Origin: Coxiellaceae bacterium
GTDB taxonomy: Bacteria > Pseudomonadota > Gammaproteobacteria > Coxiellales > Coxiellaceae
Reading direction: 5' to 3'
Assembly: GCA_011523685.1 (NCBI GenBank)
Contig: WTGG01000023.1
Location: 62,001 to 126,000, forward strand
Length of the DNA stretch: 64,000 nucleotides
Shown one piece after another: positions 50,157 through 58,802 of the stretch. Both the position numbers and the translations under genes were made by a program. The notes beneath the pieces were generated by a model, which ran no database searches, was not told the origin of the DNA, and worked only from the letters and a program-made list of their open reading frames with translations. Each line of letters starts with the position of its first letter. The first letter of the stretch is position 1.

Positions 50157-51149
50157 ATGTCACACCGAGTTTTAACAGGAATCACTCCTTCAGGCATACC
50201 TCACCTAGGAAACTACATTGGCTGTATCCGTCCCGCATTAGCTTCTCAAGATGACGGTCATGAGCACCTGTATTTTATTGCAGACCTTCACTCCTTAATC
50301 AAACAGTGGGATGCAAAGGCTCGCCAAAATGATATTCTTCATGTTGCTGCTACATGGTTAGCTCTCGGACTAGATCCTGAAAAAACCATTTTTTATCGTC
50401 AATCAGACATCCCTGAAATCCTCGAATTAAATTGGATATTAACGTCTGTTGCAGGAAAAGGCCTACTTAACCGGGCCCATGCCTATAAAGACAAAGTGGC
50501 AGATAATATTGAAAACCAACAAGATCCCGATAAAGCTATTACCATGGGTCTTTTTTGCTACCCCATACTCATGGCAGCAGATATTCTCACTTTTAATGCA
50601 GACAGTATCCCGGTGGGTAAAGATCAACTGCAACATGTTGAAATTGCACGCGACATCGCAGCGCGATTCAATCATGTTTATCAACAAGATTTCTTCACAC
50701 TACCCGAGGCCATGATTGATACAAAAACTCAAACCATCCCAGGTCGTGATGGCAGGAAAATGAGTAAAAGCTACGATAATACGATCCCGATTTTTCTCGA
50801 GTCTAAGCCATTGCGTAAACACATTATGAAAATCATGACGAACTCTTTAATGCCTGGTGAGCCAAAATCCACAGAAGGCTGTACGTTATTTTCAATCTAT
50901 AGCGCTATTGCAACACCCGAAGAAACTCAGGCTTTTCGTCAAGCCTACGCTGAGGGTATTAGTTGGGGGGATGCGAAACAAATGGTCTTTGAATATTTAG
51001 ATCAGCTTCTTGAGGCTCCACGCGCGCGCTACCAAGACCTGATTACGCACCCAGATACTATCTTTGCACACTTAGAGGAAGGCGCTAATAAAGCTCAGGA
51101 GATTGCAGCTCCTATTCTAGACAAGATCAAAGGACTGGTTGGCTTATAG
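50157..51149 (+). CDS. trpS: Tryptophanyl-tRNA synthetase
   Basis: Class I synthetase of 330 aa. The HIGH-like motif is TPSGIPHLGNYIG (residues 10-22) and KMSKS is at about 201-205 in GRDGRKMSKSYDN. I chose ATG 50157 for the TTTAGGAGC site and the canonical MSHRVLTGITPSG; the frame is open back to 50043 without support. A TATAAT lies at 50115-50120 upstream. It is convergent with the inhibitor gene, 6 bases apart. Confidence 0.95.
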   Translation: MSHRVLTGITPSGIPHLGNYIGCIRPALASQDDGHEHLYFIADLHSLIKQWDAKARQNDILHVAATWLALGLDPEKTIFYRQSDIPEILELNWILTSVAGKGLLNRAHAYKDKVADNIENQQDPDKAITMGLFCYPILMAADILTFNADSIPVGKDQLQHVEIARDIAARFNHVYQQDFFTLPEAMIDTKTQTIPGRDGRKMSKSYDNTIPIFLESKPLRKHIMKIMTNSLMPGEPKSTEGCTLFSIYSAIATPEETQAFRQAYAEGISWGDAKQMVFEYLDQLLEAPRARYQDLITHPDTIFAHLEEGANKAQEIAAPILDKIKGLVGL

Positions 51150-51155
51150 GCTATA

Positions 51156-51605
51156 TTATTCAGAATTGTCGCTCATAGGTGATGTGAATATCCAAACTTT
51201 TTGTTCAGTGATGTTGTCCAGTGATATACCGGGCCCTTTTTTGAGAAAGGACACCTCTATTTGTTGAGGAATTTCAAAGGCTGCGGCATCTAATGATAGC
51301 TTCCAAATAGCTTGTCCTCCTTGCCCTAAAGCAGGTTTTTCTGAAGCTTGCTTGTAACTATAAGAGACCGAATCAACCAAATAACTTTGTGTATCTTTCA
51401 TGTACCACTGATAGCCCGTAGATGGATTTGCATCAAATGAAATAGTCACTTCAGGCTTTGAAACAGAAGCAAAAAACACTAACGGAGGCGGGAGTTTTTT
51501 CAATTCTCCCGCCTCATTAAGATGAGCCTCGGGTTTTGCAAATACATTATTCAAGCTGAACAAGCATAGCAATACTGAAAAAACCATCACAATCCGTTGC
51601 TTCAT
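51156..51605 (-). CDS. Chagasin/ICP-type (I42) cysteine peptidase inhibitor, exported
   Basis: A 149-aa protein with a signal peptide (1-23, cleavage after VFA). The hallmark loop of I42 inhibitors, NPTTGYxW, appears as NPSTGYQW at 60-67, and the GxGG loop as GQGG at 94-97. The third loop (RPW in chagasin) is not clear. These inhibitors block papain-family proteases; exported bacterial ones are thought to guard against host or own proteases. It lies 17 bases downstream of a Cys-rich lipoprotein gene and probably shares its transcript. Confidence 0.8.
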   Translation of the reverse strand: MKQRIVMVFSVLLCLFSLNNVFAKPEAHLNEAGELKKLPPPLVFFASVSKPEVTISFDANPSTGYQWYMKDTQSYLVDSVSYSYKQASEKPALGQGGQAIWKLSLDAAAFEIPQQIEVSFLKKGPGISLDNITEQKVWIFTSPMSDNSE

Positions 51606-51622
51606 AACCTATCCTTAACCAT

Positions 51623-52045
51623 CTAACTTGCTGGTGTTGTTACTTTAGGGCAATTTTTCACACAAACATCCTGTTGTATCACTTTTCCACCGCATTGTAT
51701 AAAACACTGATTGTAAACTTGTCGGCACGGAACGGCCAACTGGCACGCCGAATCATCATAAAAATCATCGACATTTTTCTCTGGCCGATCCGGTGTATCA
51801 TACTGCGATTGATAGGATTTTAAATCTGCCAAAGCCCGATGATAAGCTGCTTCTTTACAGCCAGATAATGTTTCTGAAGAACGCTGTTCACAATAAGTCT
51901 GATCCTGTGAGCAACGTGTCACACACGCTTTACCTGATAATGAAATGGGATCAATAAACGCTGCCTGTTTTTGATACTGTGGCTGACAACCTACCAACAT
52001 AACTGTAGACATCATCACTGAGACGCAACCTAGACCCCATTTCAT
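51623..52045 (-). CDS. Cys-rich lipoprotein, function unknown
   Basis: A 140-aa precursor with lipobox TVMLVGC (lipid Cys at 20). The mature part has ten more cysteines in C-x3-C-x6-C and C-x6-C-x3-C arrangements plus a final C-x3-C (CVKNC), pointing to a disulfide-bonded or metal-binding periplasmic fold made of a repeated helical hairpin. I recognise no family. It lies between ahcY and the chagasin-type inhibitor on minus. Confidence 0.72.
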   Translation of the reverse strand: MKWGLGCVSVMMSTVMLVGCQPQYQKQAAFIDPISLSGKACVTRCSQDQTYCEQRSSETLSGCKEAAYHRALADLKSYQSQYDTPDRPEKNVDDFYDDSACQLAVPCRQVYNQCFIQCGGKVIQQDVCVKNCPKVTTPAS

Positions 52046-52072
52046 TTTACAATACTCCCTCGATCGAAAAAC

Positions 52073-53383
52073 CTAATAACGATAATACTCTGGCTTATAA
52101 GGACCTTCAGTCTTTAGACCTAAGTAATCCGCCTGCGTTTTACTTAATGTAGTTAGCTTAGCTCCCACTTTTTGTAAGTGCAGTCGAGCTACCTTCTCGT
52201 CTAAATGCTTAGGTAAGACATAAACCTGATTTTTATATTGTGAACTATTATTCCATAGCTCGATTTGAGCTAATGTTTGATTCGCAAATGAATTAGACAT
52301 CACGAAGCTAGGATGACCCGTGGCACAACCCAAATTCACTAAACGCCCACGTGCTAATAAAATTAGCTTTTTACCATCAGGAAAAACAACTTGGTCAACC
52401 TGTGGCTTAACGTTTTCCCATGGATATTGCTCTAGGGAGGCAACATCAATCTCTAAGTCAAAGTGACCAATGTTACAAACAATCGTTTGATCCTTCATTG
52501 CTTGCATGTGTGTGTGTGTTACAACATCACGACAGCCAGTAGTAGTCACGACGATATCTAGTTCTCCGGCTACCTCATCAAGATTAACCACACGATAGCC
52601 TTCCATCGCTGCCTGCAATGCACAAATTGGGTCAATCTCTGTCACCCAAACTGTGGCTCCTAGCCCACGCAATGATTGTGCACAACCTTTTCCAACATCG
52701 CCATAACCGCAAACAACGGCAACTTTACCAGCAATCATCACATCAGTTGCACGTTTTAGGGCGTCAACAAGTGATTCACGACAACCGTACAAATTATCGA
52801 ATTTTGTTTTTGTAACAGAATCATTAACATTAATCGCAGGTACTTTTAAAGATTCCTTTTCTGCCATGTCGTATAGACGATGTACACCCGTAGTTGTTTG
52901 CTCTGAAAGACCACGAATGCCTGGAAGAAGTTCAGGATATTGCTCATGAACCATCGCAGTGAGGTCACCACCATCATCAAGAATCATATTTGGTACCCAA
53001 CCATCGGGGCCGAATAAAGATTTCTTAAGACAAGCCTCAAACTCTTCTTCAGTTTGTCCTTTCCAGGCAAAGACAGGTACACCAGATTCCACTATTGCCG
53101 CAGCAGCATGATCTTGTGTTGAGTATATGTTACAGGTTGTCCATCGAACCTCTGCACCTAAAGCAACAAGGGTTTCAATTAAAACAGCCGTTTGTATGGT
53201 CATGTGCACACATCCTGAGATACGTGCGCCAGACAAAGGGAGCGTTTTTGAATATTCTTCACGCAGAGACATCAATCCAGGCATTTCCTTTTCTGCCATC
53301 GTGATTTCTTTTCGACCCCATGCCGCTAATGAGATATCAGCTATTTGAAAGTCTTGTGTGGTTGCGTCCGTTATTACCGTCAT
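52073..53383 (-). CDS. ahcY: S-adenosylhomocysteine hydrolase
   Basis: Splits S-adenosylhomocysteine into adenosine and homocysteine with bound [20 protein letters not shown], the NAD loop [15 protein letters not shown] and the C-terminal YKPEYYRY tail are typical. The length is 436 aa. A GGAGGA site precedes the ATG at 53383. It follows metK by 23 bases, and cbs is elsewhere in the window, so homocysteine can go to cystathionine. Having ahcY means SAH need not be degraded through the Pfs/LuxS route. Confidence 0.96.
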   Translation of the reverse strand: MTVITDATTQDFQIADISLAAWGRKEITMAEKEMPGLMSLREEYSKTLPLSGARISGCVHMTIQTAVLIETLVALGAEVRWTTCNIYSTQDHAAAAIVESGVPVFAWKGQTEEEFEACLKKSLFGPDGWVPNMILDDGGDLTAMVHEQYPELLPGIRGLSEQTTTGVHRLYDMAEKESLKVPAINVNDSVTKTKFDNLYGCRESLVDALKRATDVMIAGKVAVVCGYGDVGKGCAQSLRGLGATVWVTEIDPICALQAAMEGYRVVNLDEVAGELDIVVTTTGCRDVVTHTHMQAMKDQTIVCNIGHFDLEIDVASLEQYPWENVKPQVDQVVFPDGKKLILLARGRLVNLGCATGHPSFVMSNSFANQTLAQIELWNNSSQYKNQVYVLPKHLDEKVARLHLQKVGAKLTTLSKTQADYLGLKTEGPYKPEYYRY

Positions 53384-53406
53384 TGATATTTCCTCCTTAA
53401 AAATTA

Positions 53407-54588
53407 TTATTCAGTGACTAATGCCTCAGGATAAACATTATGTTTAATTTCTGCTGCCAACTCAGTACTCTCCCAAGTTAACTCTGATTCTGTACGTCCA
53501 AAGTGACCGTACGCTGCTGTTTGCTGATAAATAGGCCGCAGTAAATCTAATTGCTTTATGATACCTGTCACGCTTAAATCAAAATACTCAGGTATGAATG
53601 CCGCAATTTTTTCATTAGAGATCACCCCAGTCCCAAATGTTTCTACGCTAATAGAGACAGGATCAGCGACACCAATGGCATAAGCCACCTGAATCTCACA
53701 GCGCGCTGCTAAACCTGCGGCCACAATGTTCTTAGCAACATGTCGTGCCGCATAAGCAGCAGAACGATCCACCTTAGAAGGGTCTTTACCAGAAAAACAT
53801 CCACCACCGTGTCGTGCCATGCCACCGTAAGTATCTACAATGATTTTGCGCCCGGTTAATCCACAATCGCCAACTGGTCCACCAATAACGAACCGACCAG
53901 TTGGGTTAATTAAATACCGTGTTGTTGGTAATAACCACTCTTGCGGGATAGTCGGTTTAATAATCTCTTCCATTACAGCTTCTTGGAGATCTTTCTGTGA
54001 AATTTCAGGATCATGCTGCGTGGATAAAACAACACAATCTACACCAATAGGCTTTTGGTCCTGGTACTGAAAAGTTAATTGACTTTTGGCATCAGGGCGT
54101 AACCAAGGTAGCGTGCCATTTTTTCTCACAGCTGCTTGTCTTTCTACTAAACGATGAGCATAAGTAATCGGAGCCGGCATAAATACATCGGTTTCATTGG
54201 ACGCATAACCAAACATTAACCCTTGATCACCCGCACCTAACGCTTTATCAGCTCCTGCATCAACGCCCACTGCAATATCAACAGACTGCTTCCCTACCGC
54301 ATTAATAACAGCACAGGTGTCTGCATGAAAACCCAAATCTGCATCATCATAACCAATACCGCGAATAGTCTCACGAGCAATATGCTCCATATCGACCCAA
54401 ACATTTGTCGATATCTCGCCGGCAATAATCACCATGCCATTTTTAACCAGTGTTTCACATGCTACTCGAGAAAGGGGGTCTTTTGTCATGAGTGCATCTA
54501 AAATGGCATCTGATACTTGATCAGCAATTTTATCCGGATGCCCCTCACTGACAGATTCTGATGTAAATAGCGACATAGTATTTTTCAC
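53407..54588 (-). CDS. metK: S-adenosylmethionine synthetase
   Basis: Makes SAM from methionine and [20 protein letters not shown], the [12 protein letters not shown] signature and [18 protein letters not shown] are present. The length is 393 aa using GTG 54588, which has AAGGGG at good distance; an ATG 12 bases later is the more familiar N-terminus. I see no SAM riboswitch in the upstream gap. It is first in metK-ahcY. Confidence 0.95.
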   Translation of the reverse strand: MKNTMSLFTSESVSEGHPDKIADQVSDAILDALMTKDPLSRVACETLVKNGMVIIAGEISTNVWVDMEHIARETIRGIGYDDADLGFHADTCAVINAVGKQSVDIAVGVDAGADKALGAGDQGLMFGYASNETDVFMPAPITYAHRLVERQAAVRKNGTLPWLRPDAKSQLTFQYQDQKPIGVDCVVLSTQHDPEISQKDLQEAVMEEIIKPTIPQEWLLPTTRYLINPTGRFVIGGPVGDCGLTGRKIIVDTYGGMARHGGGCFSGKDPSKVDRSAAYAARHVAKNIVAAGLAARCEIQVAYAIGVADPVSISVETFGTGVISNEKIAAFIPEYFDLSVTGIIKQLDLLRPIYQQTAAYGHFGRTESELTWESTELAAEIKHNVYPEALVTE

Positions 54589-54687
54589 AACAATCCCCTT
54601 AAGATGAATCGAGGCTCGTAGTATAAATTATTTTTTATCAATCACATAACTTTATTCAAAAAAAAAACAGGAGTGATTTAAAAATGA

Positions 54688-55092
54688 TCACATCTTCTGA
54701 TAAACCGCACAGCTAGTTGGGGACTCCCATAAGCGAACTTCGACAACGTTATGCCCCATAAGGGCAGTTTGATCAAAAATTAGTTTCGCGATATTTTCTG
54801 CGGTTGGGTTACCGTCTAATAGAAATAGCGGCTCTCCGAAAGCTTTCAGTTGATCAACGATGGGGTCATCCTTACATAAGAGCATCTTATGATCAAGATG
54901 CTGATCAATCCAAGAGGTGACATCTGCCTTAATATCTGAAAAATCGACGACCATTCCACGATCGTCCAATCCATCACGTTCTATCACCACCTCTGCCATC
55001 GCGTCATGACCATGAAGATGTTGGCACTTGCCCGTATAACGAATCAGACGGTGTCCGTAACAAAAGGTAATCTGTTTAAGTACTTGAAACAT
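54688..55092 (-). CDS. queD: 6-carboxytetrahydropterin synthase QueD / PTPS family
   Basis: A 134-aa T-fold enzyme of queuosine synthesis. The QueD-type catalytic Cys and zinc histidines are in CQHLHGH (about 23-29) with an additional His in FCYGHRL. MVVDFSDIKADV and LDHKMLL follow, and a substrate Glu lies in VRLWESPTS near the C-terminus. It begins directly after the cystathionine gene stop, so the two are cotranscribed, though their pathways are unrelated. Confidence 0.88.
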   Translation of the reverse strand: MFQVLKQITFCYGHRLIRYTGKCQHLHGHDAMAEVVIERDGLDDRGMVVDFSDIKADVTSWIDQHLDHKMLLCKDDPIVDQLKAFGEPLFLLDGNPTAENIAKLIFDQTALMGHNVVEVRLWESPTSCAVYQKM

Positions 55093-56250
55093 TTAAGATA
55101 ATGCCTGCTTTAAATCTCGCACAAGATCATCTTCAGCCTCAATACCGATAGACAACCGCAATAAGCCGTCTGTTATACCATATTTTTCGCGTTGTTCAAC
55201 GGGTATGGCTGCATGCGTCATTGTCGCAGGGTGTGAAATCAGACTTTGTACTCCACCTAGACTTTCCGCCAACGTAAAAAGACTTAGCCCTTGTAAAAAG
55301 GTACCAACCGCTTCTCCATTGGGTAACTGGAATGACACCATACCACCATAAGCAGCCATTTGACGTGTTGCTAATTCGTACTGCGGGTGTGATGCTAAAC
55401 CTGGATAATGCGTTACATTCACTTTAGGGTGCTGCGCTAAAAATTTTGCAACAGCCATCGCGTTCGAACACTGTTGCTTCATTCGTAATGCTAAAGTTTT
55501 CATACCACGCAATACCAAAAAACTATCAAAAGGCGAGGCTATAGCACCCGATGAATTATGTAACAATGCCAACCGTTCTTGCAGAGCTGCATTGTCTCCA
55601 ACAACAGCTACACCACTGATAACATCACAATGGCCATTCAAATATTTAGTTGCAGAATGTATAACAATGTCTGCACCCATCATTAATGGCTGTTGTAAAT
55701 ATGGTGTGGCAAACGTATTGTCCACCACCACTAGTAACTGATGGGATTTAGCAAGTTCAATCATTGCCTGGAGATCAATAACATTCAATAATGGATTACT
55801 TGGAGTTTCTATCCAAAGCATTTTAGTTGTTGCTGTTATAGCACGCTCTACCTGCCCAATATCTGTAAAATCGACACAAGACGTTGAGAGATTCGATGTT
55901 TGCTGTTTAACTTGAAAAAGCAGACGATGAGTTCCTCCATACATATCTTCATTAGCAACGACATGCGAACCATGTTCCAACACATCTAATACTGTATGGA
56001 TGGCTGCCATTCCTGATGAAAATGCAAACCCTTGCTCTCCTCCTTCAAGATCTGCTACAGCCTTTTCATAAGCTGCTCGGGTGGGGTTGCCTGAACGCGC
56101 ATAATCATAACCAAAATGTTCGCCAGGGGATTGCTGTTCAAAGGTTGATGTTGCAAAAATAGGAACGGATAGCGCGCCAGTTTTTTCCTCGCGGTAAGTT
56201 GAACCATGTACGACTTGCGTTGAGATATCTAATCCATTTATGTTTTTCAT
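55093..56250 (-). CDS. Cystathionine gamma-synthase/gamma-lyase family PLP enzyme
   Basis: A 385-aa Cys/Met-metabolism enzyme. The PLP lysine is Lys202 in SATKYLNGHCDVISG, with YARSGNPTR at 50-58 and FAFSSGMAAI at 75-84. Gamma-synthase and gamma-lyase differ at few positions, so sequence alone does not decide. The nearby cbs, ahcY and metK favour gamma-lyase in reverse transsulfuration. Upstream is the ion-channel gene, 32 bases away. Confidence 0.88.
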   Translation of the reverse strand: MKNINGLDISTQVVHGSTYREEKTGALSVPIFATSTFEQQSPGEHFGYDYARSGNPTRAAYEKAVADLEGGEQGFAFSSGMAAIHTVLDVLEHGSHVVANEDMYGGTHRLLFQVKQQTSNLSTSCVDFTDIGQVERAITATTKMLWIETPSNPLLNVIDLQAMIELAKSHQLLVVVDNTFATPYLQQPLMMGADIVIHSATKYLNGHCDVISGVAVVGDNAALQERLALLHNSSGAIASPFDSFLVLRGMKTLALRMKQQCSNAMAVAKFLAQHPKVNVTHYPGLASHPQYELATRQMAAYGGMVSFQLPNGEAVGTFLQGLSLFTLAESLGGVQSLISHPATMTHAAIPVEQREKYGITDGLLRLSIGIEAEDDLVRDLKQALS

Positions 56251-56282
56251 CTAACCCTTACCACTTTATTCTTCCTAGAAAG

Positions 56283-57314
56283 TTATAATGAAAGTCCGTT
56301 TAAGATTGCAAAAATCCATAGCCCGACAATCGTAGATAACAAGAAAACCCGGCTCAATATCTGTCCTCTTGAATACTCCCAGAAGACAATAACTTTCGGC
56401 TTATCTCTATATATGTATTCGTATACACTGTGTGCAAAGATTAATACTAGCCAGATACGAGTAATTGAAACCACATGATCTAGACGTGTTAAATAATTCA
56501 CTGGAGGAATTTGACCAGATACTCTGAGGGAGAATAGCGATATCAATACTAAACACGTTAATAATACTGGTATCTTTCTCTTAAGGTCTGAACCTGGGTA
56601 AAACATTACAGCAGATGTAAATAGGATAAAAATTAATAATGGAACATACATTCTTGTAAGGTAATATAATGAATTTCGCTTTAAGAATAATTCTATTGTT
56701 AACACACTAAAACTATCATCAGTAAAATCACTCAATACTTCTTTTGTAGAAAAGCGTAGAGCTCTCATTTCCCATAACATCAATTTCGAAGCATCAGCTA
56801 TATGAATGGCATTATTTGATGTATTAATGACAACATTAGGATCCATGCTGCTTAGCTTGATCGGGAACCGTTGTGTTTCGAAGGGATAGTTTTTGAAATA
56901 ATACTGTGCAAATAACTTCACAACACCTATTTCTTCAACATGAATGACATGCTGATGATCAGTAAATACTTCTAAATGGGTAATTTCAGATTTCTCTGCA
57001 TTATTCACAAAGCTTAACCCTGGGGTCCAGTGTGTTTTTATGAATTGTTTCGCAGCTGCACCATGATAGATTTGATTTTTTTCTGTCTGCTGATCCCCTT
57101 GCCAAGAATATATTAACTTATAATTCAAGGTGTACATATTTTCCTCAGCGTTCATTGAGTAAATATGATTAATATCAAAAGACACCTCAACCGGTATAGG
57201 TTTAACATCGACTCTGTCCCGGAGCGAAGACCCAGCAAGACCTGTATCTAGCCGAACTAGACTAAATATGAATAAACAGATATATACCAACCATCTTAAT
57301 TGCCGAGTTATCAT
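56283..57314 (-). CDS. Pentameric ligand-gated ion channel (prokaryotic Cys-loop family member)
   Basis: A 343-aa protein with a signal peptide (about 1-27), an extracellular beta-sandwich with WTP at 96-98 and the loop core KNYPFETQRFP at 141-151, and four transmembrane helices at about 221-240, 246-265, 280-301 and 318-341. The loop lacks the flanking cysteines, as in prokaryotic GLIC and ELIC. TM2 carries KRKIPVLLTCLVLISLFSLR, a plausible pore. The ligand cannot be told. Such channels are scattered among bacteria and often transferred. Confidence 0.88.
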   Translation of the reverse strand: MITRQLRWLVYICLFIFSLVRLDTGLAGSSLRDRVDVKPIPVEVSFDINHIYSMNAEENMYTLNYKLIYSWQGDQQTEKNQIYHGAAAKQFIKTHWTPGLSFVNNAEKSEITHLEVFTDHQHVIHVEEIGVVKLFAQYYFKNYPFETQRFPIKLSSMDPNVVINTSNNAIHIADASKLMLWEMRALRFSTKEVLSDFTDDSFSVLTIELFLKRNSLYYLTRMYVPLLIFILFTSAVMFYPGSDLKRKIPVLLTCLVLISLFSLRVSGQIPPVNYLTRLDHVVSITRIWLVLIFAHSVYEYIYRDKPKVIVFWEYSRGQILSRVFLLSTIVGLWIFAILNGLSL

Positions 57315-57397
57315 TCCATTGATCTATGTCTACCAAATCTAGACAATAGTAATATGTTCGCTTTATTGCTTCAATGTCTTTGCCAATCAAAGCTCTA

Positions 57398-58759
57398 TCA
57401 CTTACCAATACAAAATGTTGAGAATATCTCCCCTAATAAATCATCACTAGTTACTTGGCCTGTAATCTTCCCTAACGATTGCTGAGCTAATTTTAACTCC
57501 TCAGCTACTAATTCATAAGCTTGTATTTGCCGACATATTAACAAACTCTGTTGCTCATAACTAAGGGCCTTCTGAAGCGCCTGAAGATGGCGAGTTCGCG
57601 CACTGAAAGTTCCCGATCCACAGTGCTGTAGCCCTGCTACTGTCAACAGAAAATCCGTAAAGTCTGATAATCCTTCTCCAAACTTAGCCGAAACCATAAA
57701 CTGAGGTAAACTCCTAAGCTCATTGGGTATTGTACATTGGGAATCTAAATCTATTTTATTCAGCACAATAGCAATAGGAATCTGTGATGAAGCTTGTTTT
57801 TTTATAGATTGATATTGTTCCATCAATTCATCCGATGAAGATCCAACCTGACTATTATCTATTACCCAAACAATGACATCTGCCTGCTCTGCATGTTGCC
57901 ATGCCCGACGCACACCTTCTTGTTCAATCACATCATCAGTCTCACGAAGCCCCGCCGTATCGATAATATGCAGAGGCATACCTTGGATCTGTATCGATTC
58001 CTGTAAAACATCACGGGTTGTTCCAGCAATATCGGTAACTATCGCAGCATCCCGTTTAGCGAGGCAATTCAATAAGCTTGATTTTCCAACATTAGGTTTA
58101 CCTAAAATAACTACGGATAATCCTGTCTGTAACCGCGAGCCCTGTTGTGCTAAATGAATCGTTTTTTCTGTAGCAGACACCAAATCCACTAACTGATCTT
58201 CAACCTGCTGAGCCTCAATCAGTGGGATTTCCTCATCAGAAAAATCTAAAGCCGACTCCAATATCACTCTAACATGTATAATTTTTTGATTTAATGTCTC
58301 AATAGCCTCTGAAAACTTGCCTTGTAATGACCTAAGCGCACTTTGTGCTGCTTGAGTTGAACCAGCATCGATTAAGTCAGCTACAGCTTCAGCCTGAATT
58401 AAATCCATTTTACCATTCAAGAATGAACGTTCAGAAAACTCTCCAGGCTTAGCTATCTCTGCACCAACCTCACAGGCAGCTTCTAAAACTTGCTGTAATA
58501 CAGCCACCCCACCATGGCCTTGCAATTCAACAACATCTTCTCCAGTAAATGAATGCGGAGCTTTAAAATACAGAGCAATTCCTTCATCAATAGCTTCTTG
58601 TTTAGTATTTTGAAAAGTACAGAATGCGGCTTGCCGAGGCGTTAAAGTTTTTTGAGTTATAGTCTGACCTATATGTAAAGCAAGAGGCCCAGAGATTCGA
58701 GTAATCCCAATCCCCCCTCGACCGAGGGGAGTGGCTATTGCAGCTATAGTGGTACCCAT
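57398..58759 (-). CDS. mnmE: tRNA modification GTPase MnmE
   Basis: With MnmG it adds carboxymethylaminomethyl groups to U34 of certain tRNAs. The N-terminus TIAAIATPLGRGGIGITRISG binds formyl-tetrahydrofolate. The G domain has GKPNVGKSS and TDIAGTTRD, and the C-terminus ends in the conserved CIGK with its catalytic cysteine. I chose ATG 58759 (453 aa; E. coli 454) with GAGGG upstream. The frame is open to 58831, into yidC. Confidence 0.96.
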   Translation of the reverse strand: MGTTIAAIATPLGRGGIGITRISGPLALHIGQTITQKTLTPRQAAFCTFQNTKQEAIDEGIALYFKAPHSFTGEDVVELQGHGGVAVLQQVLEAACEVGAEIAKPGEFSERSFLNGKMDLIQAEAVADLIDAGSTQAAQSALRSLQGKFSEAIETLNQKIIHVRVILESALDFSDEEIPLIEAQQVEDQLVDLVSATEKTIHLAQQGSRLQTGLSVVILGKPNVGKSSLLNCLAKRDAAIVTDIAGTTRDVLQESIQIQGMPLHIIDTAGLRETDDVIEQEGVRRAWQHAEQADVIVWVIDNSQVGSSSDELMEQYQSIKKQASSQIPIAIVLNKIDLDSQCTIPNELRSLPQFMVSAKFGEGLSDFTDFLLTVAGLQHCGSGTFSARTRHLQALQKALSYEQQSLLICRQIQAYELVAEELKLAQQSLGKITGQVTSDDLLGEIFSTFCIGK

Positions 58760-58802
58760 AGTGTGGCCCTCTACAAGGTAATAAGAGTATGCAGTTTTGT
58801 GA

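Noticed and set aside
54589-54687. Possible SAM riboswitch upstream of metK
   Set aside because: The gap is about 100 bases and very AT-rich; I see no conserved core or paired stems of SAM riboswitch classes.
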